10,131 nt of DNA from Bacillota bacterium. Lineage in GTDB: Bacteria > Bacillota_A > Clostridia > Tissierellales > Peptoniphilaceae. Of the stretch, positions 6,753 to 10,131 are shown piece after piece. The notes beneath the pieces were generated by a model. That model did no database searches, was not told where the DNA came from, and saw nothing but the letters and a program-made list of their open reading frames with translations. Made by a program: the position numbers and the translations under genes. Where the stretch lies: contig JAEZZN010000022.1 in assembly GCA_023418535.1 (NCBI GenBank), forward strand, positions 1 through 10,131. Reading direction: 5' to 3'. Position 1 is the stretch's first letter, and the number at the start of each line of letters is the position of its first letter.

Positions 6753-7059
6753 ATGAGAAAAAAAATATGTTATCTTTATTTTTGTTATATTTTTGATACC
6801 AATTATTTTATTTAATAGTACAGTTATTGCTAATACTGATATAAATGATAGACAAAGCACCAGTATGGAATATACTCCACAATATGTTGTTCCACAATTT
6901 ATAAAATATGGAGAATATGATGGTATGCAACCAAAAGACAAACCATATGTTTATAAAACGGTAAAACATAATGGACATTATTATTCTGGATATTTATATA
7001 ACAAAGGAAACTACTACTTTGAAGGATATTTATATTTAACAGAAAATCCATATAAATAA
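6753..7059 (+). pseudogene. Small tyrosine-rich secreted protein, start out of frame at an A8 run
   Basis: Read literally, the ATG at 6753 (AGAGGGG at 6741-6747, five bases upstream) gives a 20-residue peptide ending in TAA. If one A of the run at 6758-6765 is skipped or absent, the same ATG reads through to 7059 as a 101-residue protein: MRKK, then a long hydrophobic segment ending STVIA, a textbook signal peptide cleaved near residue 26 (before NTD). The mature part, about 75 residues, has no cysteine and about 20% tyrosine, with an imperfect repeat (HYYSGYLYNKG and NYYFEGYLYL) near the C-terminus. I do not recognise the family. The excellent signal peptide and ribosome binding site argue that the frame was functional. 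The break could be phase variation, transcriptional or translational slippage on A8, decay, or a sequencing error. A TTG at 6793 is in the downstream frame but has no ribosome binding site and would remove most of the signal peptide. The permease gene follows, suggesting a shared function such as a peptide toxin, pheromone or bacteriocin with its export or immunity. Confidence 0.65.
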
Positions 7060-7066
7060 AATTAAT

Positions 7067-7109
7067 AAGAGAAGTGGATAATTGATTTGGAGTTTATTCA
7101 CTTCTCTTT
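7067..7109 (+). terminator. Intercistronic hairpin between the small protein and permease genes
   Basis: AAGAGAAGTGGATAA (7067-7081) pairs with TTATTCACTTCTCTT (7094-7108) over 15 bp with one G-U, around a 12-base loop. Only a short T run (7107-7109) and then AATTATAAAAGG follow, so termination may be partial. No separate promoter for the permease is visible after it. The hairpin may therefore be a leaky terminator or an RNA-stability element giving more small-protein message than permease message. Confidence 0.6.
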
Positions 7110-7128
7110 AATTATAAAAGGATAAAAA

Positions 7129-9645
7129 ATGCTAAAATTTGAAATTAAGAAATTAATAAAATCTAATATATTTATAATTACTATAATTTTTTCTTTTGTC
7201 ATGGCTTTATACACTAATTATATATCAAATAATTCAACACCAATCGATTGGAATTATCCCTCCTATGAGGAGGGGGGGCCGGATTTGATATTTTTCAGAA
7301 TCATGGATAATCAAGTTTATAGTTTTGATAATAGAGAAGAGTTTTTTGAAGAATATAATCAAGCGTTTCTTAAATATGCAAGAGAAAGCTATAGTAAATT
7401 AAAACATTTTTTAGTGAACTATAGAAATTACTCTTTCAAGGAAATGTATGAACAAGGAAAATTTATACAAAAGCTTGATTATGATTATTTTCAAAATCTC
7501 AAAAAATACATGGATAAATATCCATTTGTAATAAAAGATGAAGCTACTAAAAAGACATTTGATTATGGAATATTTGAATCTGAGTATTATCATGATAATG
7601 ATATTTTATTTACTAAGAGTAGTGAAGAGATATTTTCTACCAATTATGCAAGACGTATAGTATACAATAGTAAAATAATATTTGGAATTCCGTATCTTGC
7701 ATTTATGATACTTTGCTTTTATGGGGTTTTAAGTAAAGAACAAGAAAAAGGAACGATTACTCTTTTACGTACTCAACCAAAATCAATTCGAAGACTTATA
7801 TATTCTAAAATTATACCAATTATTTTTAATGCGATTATCTATATAATTAGCTTTTTTATGTTCTTTTATATAATCTGTATAATTCAAGGAATCAATTTAG
7901 GTGGGTTTAGAGATATATTTAGAATCTATAATATAGGAGATGAAATTAAATACATTAAAGCGTATCAACTTATCCCTTTAATATTGCTTTCATTTATTAT
8001 TTTAAACATATTAGTTGCTTCAATTATTCTTTTTGTAAATGTAATTACAAGAAGTGATAATAAATCCATATCTATTTTAATTGTATTTTCTGGATTAATG
8101 TACACCCTTACGGAAAATATAAGTGTTTTACAGAACAGATATAATCCAATATTTGCAATGGATCATGTAAGGTCTCTAATAGGTACAACGAAAGAGATTG
8201 TAAAAGTTGATGGAACAAGTTTATATGAATACATTTATCAAAGTAGTTCAATTTATTTATTGGTATTTTTAATAGTCTCATTTGTAATTGTTGAGGTTTC
8301 AATTAGAATATTTAATCATGATTTAAGAACTAGCTTAGAACGCAAAAAAGAACAAAGATACATCAATAATATTCTTAGATTTGAAATAAATAAATTAATA
8401 AAAAATGAAGGTTTTGTTATTTATTTGCTTGGAGCCATGGTAATTATTTTTTCTATATATAGTTTTAATATAAAAGAAGTTAATGATAAATTAAACTTTG
8501 GAGTGGGAGATAATGGAGCTATTAAATATTTTAGAGATAGAATCAAGCAACTTGAAGAAGATATAGAATATTTAGGTGAAGAAAATGCAGAATTGCTAAT
8601 AATGGAATTAGAAGATAAAAAACAAAAATATGATTTAATGTATAATATAAATAAATATTATAAAGCTAACGATTCAAGAAAGTTTTATGAATATCTTAAT
8701 GATAGAGATGATACTCATTTTAATTTCAACGCTACATCTTATTATGCATATAAGTCTGGACAAGCTTATATTATTTCAAAATTCGAAACAAATATGTTAA
8801 ATTCAAAAGCTATTGAAGAAAATATAAAACCCATTTATAGAAAATCATTCCTAAATTCAGAATATGATGAATTTACTACACGCCCTCTAGAACACCACTT
8901 TAGGAAAGAAAATATATATTTAACTAATTCAAGCATTTATAGCAATTTCAAGATGTTAAAATATCAAGATTTAGATATAATATTTATGGTTTTAGTCCTA
9001 TTTATGGTAATAAGTGGCTATGTTAGTGAAAAAGACTATGGAAAGAATTTAGATCTTATCTACACTCAACCGATAGATAAGAGAAAATATCATATTACAA
9101 AAATTATTTCACAAGCAATAGTTATAGTTGGAGTATATATATTCCTATCATTATTTATATTTTTAATAGGTATAATAGTTGAAGGGATTGGAGAATTTAG
9201 ACAGCCTATTATAGAGTATCTAAATTTAACTAAAACACCTAATTCTATCACAAGCGATCAAATACCAAATATTATAAGAACGATACCAATTTACATATAC
9301 TTATTAAGAGTATTATTAGTTATAGTTGTACAAGCTCTCTTACTATCATCAATTGCAACACTCGTTTCAATATTTATTAAAGATAGGACTTTACTTACAA
9401 TATTAGTTAGCATAATATATGCGGCTGGATTTTTATTAAATTCAGTTATAAATATAAATACATTTAAATTATTCAATCCATTTACATATATATTTGCAAG
9501 CCAAATAGCGGATAATACGGTTATGGTAAAATACAAGATATTAAATGCAAGCTTTATGAATAGTGTATTGGTAATCTTTGCTTGGAGTGTTGTGATGGCA
9601 ATTGTTGGAGCAATTATTGCGAAAAATAAAGATCAGAAATATTAG
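7129..9645 (+). CDS. Tandem-duplicated ABC-2-type transporter permease
   Basis: An 838-residue membrane protein made of two homologous halves. Half 1 starts FEIKKLIK (4-11) and has a helix at about 13-30, a large non-membrane region (31-180), then helices near 183-201, 230-254, 279-306, 314-330 and 374-395. Half 2 starts FEINKLIK (418-425) and repeats the plan: a helix at about 427-447, a charged, partly coiled-coil external region (448-610), then helices near 617-634, 664-688, 722-750, 755-775 and 813-832. After the second helix of each half comes a matching cytoplasmic loop: SKEQEKG...RTQPKSIRR (202-221) and SEKDYGK...YTQPIDKRK (633-652), the likely coupling segment for an ATPase. One chain thus supplies both transmembrane domains of an ABC exporter. 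No ATP-binding subunit gene is adjacent, so it must come from elsewhere. AAAAGGA (7116-7122) precedes the start. It follows the small secreted protein gene after 69 bases, which hints at peptide export or immunity. The substrate is unknown. Confidence 0.85.
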   Translation: MLKFEIKKLIKSNIFIITIIFSFVMALYTNYISNNSTPIDWNYPSYEEGGPDLIFFRIMDNQVYSFDNREEFFEEYNQAFLKYARESYSKLKHFLVNYRNYSFKEMYEQGKFIQKLDYDYFQNLKKYMDKYPFVIKDEATKKTFDYGIFESEYYHDNDILFTKSSEEIFSTNYARRIVYNSKIIFGIPYLAFMILCFYGVLSKEQEKGTITLLRTQPKSIRRLIYSKIIPIIFNAIIYIISFFMFFYIICIIQGINLGGFRDIFRIYNIGDEIKYIKAYQLIPLILLSFIILNILVASIILFVNVITRSDNKSISILIVFSGLMYTLTENISVLQNRYNPIFAMDHVRSLIGTTKEIVKVDGTSLYEYIYQSSSIYLLVFLIVSFVIVEVSIRIFNHDLRTSLERKKEQRYINNILRFEINKLIKNEGFVIYLLGAMVIIFSIYSFNIKEVNDKLNFGVGDNGAIKYFRDRIKQLEEDIEYLGEENAELLIMELEDKKQKYDLMYNINKYYKANDSRKFYEYLNDRDDTHFNFNATSYYAYKSGQAYIISKFETNMLNSKAIEENIKPIYRKSFLNSEYDEFTTRPLEHHFRKENIYLTNSSIYSNFKMLKYQDLDIIFMVLVLFMVISGYVSEKDYGKNLDLIYTQPIDKRKYHITKIISQAIVIVGVYIFLSLFIFLIGIIVEGIGEFRQPIIEYLNLTKTPNSITSDQIPNIIRTIPIYIYLLRVLLVIVVQALLLSSIATLVSIFIKDRTLLTILVSIIYAAGFLLNSVININTFKLFNPFTYIFASQIADNTVMVKYKILNASFMNSVLVIFAWSVVMAIVGAIIAKNKDQKY
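7257..7283 (+). other. GC-rich hairpin and G7 run inside the permease gene
   Basis: CCCTCC (7258-7263) pairs with GGAGGG (7269-7274) around TATGA, and the right arm runs into seven consecutive G (7272-7278) followed by CCGG. It codes for SYEEGGPD near residue 45-52, in the first external region. The patch is far richer in G and C than anything around it and also resembles a very strong ribosome binding site. The frame is intact here. Confidence 0.5.
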
Positions 9646-9689
9646 TATGGTCTATTGAATTATATTTATCGTGAGAGGTTCAACAGTGG

Positions 9690-9730
9690 AAAAAGAATTC
9701 AAATGGTATCTTTTATGATACCATTTGAAT
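9690..9730 (-). terminator. Strong hairpin between convergent genes, terminator for the leftward SDR gene
   Basis: ATTCAAATGGTATC (9697-9710) and GATACCATTTGAAT (9717-9730) form a perfect 14-bp stem with a six-base loop. On the minus strand it is followed by TCTTTTT (9696-9690), so it best serves the leftward dehydrogenase gene, although it lies about 120 bases past that stop. On the plus strand it sits about 50 bases after the permease stop but has no T run. It may work in both directions. The rest of the 208-base gap (9646-9853) shows no recognisable gene. Confidence 0.6.
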
Positions 9731-9853
9731 GAGATTTATTGTGTTAACATGAAATATTTTGAATATGAAAGTTAAAAAAGCGACAGTTAATGAACCTGCT
9801 ATTGATAAATTAAACTTTTCAACAGTTTTTAAGAGTTAAATAAAATAAATAAA

Positions 9854-10131
9854 TTACATTTCAAGAGGTGATTCTGGAAGAATTTGTCCGCCATCTACAA
9901 TTAGGGATTGACCAGTTATATATTTAGCTTCATCAGAAGCAAAGAACATAATGGCGTAAGCTATGTCATCAGGATCACCTAATTTTGCCATAGGAATAAT
10001 TTGCTCTTGATTTTTGATATATTCTTCTCCAAGATTTGATTTCATACCAGGAGTCATAATATTTCCAGGTTCAACTGCATTAATTGTAATATTTTGTGGA
10101 GCAAGTTCAAGAGCAACTGATCTCATGAATC
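9854..10131 (-). CDS. Short-chain dehydrogenase/reductase, C-terminal part
   Basis: This is the last 92 codons or so of a leftward NAD(P)-dependent oxidoreductase of the classical SDR family; the 5' part, with the cofactor-binding glycine motif and the Tyr-x-x-x-Lys active site, lies beyond the window. The reading frame continues through the Met at 10126-10124 to the edge (preceding codon Phe), so that Met is internal. Family marks are FMRSVALELAPQNITINAVEPG (helix after the active site and the PG motif), then DDIAYAIMFFASDEAKYITGQ and the terminal DGGQILPESPLEM. The closing LPE after the DGG motif resembles UcpA-like SDRs as well as FabG-like 3-oxoacyl reductases, so the substrate cannot be told. 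It is convergent with the permease gene and shares no visible operon with it. Confidence 0.9.
   Translation of the reverse strand, partial: FMRSVALELAPQNITINAVEPGNIMTPGMKSNLGEEYIKNQEQIIPMAKLGDPDDIAYAIMFFASDEAKYITGQSLIVDGGQILPESPLEM

Noticed and set aside
6793..7059. TTG start giving an 88-residue version of the small protein.
   Set aside because: No ribosome binding site before it, and it would remove the basic end and half of the hydrophobic core of a clear signal peptide.

Overview
The window is AT-rich DNA with strong AGGAGG-type ribosome binding sites, near-consensus sigma-A promoters with 17-base spacers, arginine mostly coded by AGA, and a CtsR-type heat-shock operator. This points to a low-GC Gram-positive bacterium (Firmicutes/Bacillota). 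The gene families would fit an anaerobic coccus of the Peptoniphilaceae/Tissierellales kind, but that level of assignment is a guess.

Left part (1-3790): the start of a leftward membrane-protein gene, cut by the window edge, diverges from a heat-shock operon. The operon has a clear promoter (203-231), a CtsR box with a third half-site (240-270), a zinc-finger-free DnaJ/CbpA-type co-chaperone and the disaggregase ClpB one base later, and it ends in a strong terminator (3749-3787). DnaJ, with DnaK encoded elsewhere, would deliver aggregates to ClpB.

Middle part (3790-6650): an ABC-F ATPase of the ribosome-protection type sits behind a structured 5' leader. The leader holds a promoter, a four-codon open reading frame (MVIL) with a good ribosome binding site, a hairpin, an intrinsic terminator, and a repeated CTGTTTA that can compete for the same terminator arm. 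This looks like antibiotic-responsive transcription attenuation. A solitary beta-class DNA methyltransferase follows, with no restriction enzyme next to it in the window.

Right part (6650-10131): a consensus promoter drives a small, tyrosine-rich, secreted protein. Its start codon is separated from the rest of its reading frame by an A8 run that puts it out of frame by one base. An intercistronic hairpin follows, then an 838-residue ABC-2-type permease made of two homologous halves fused in tandem, with no ATPase gene beside it. A perfect 14-bp hairpin separates this unit from the 3' end of a leftward short-chain dehydrogenase gene that runs off the right edge.

The least ordinary pieces are the ABC-F attenuator leader and the A8-interrupted secreted protein with its double permease. 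No CRISPR array, transposase, tRNA or rRNA was seen.
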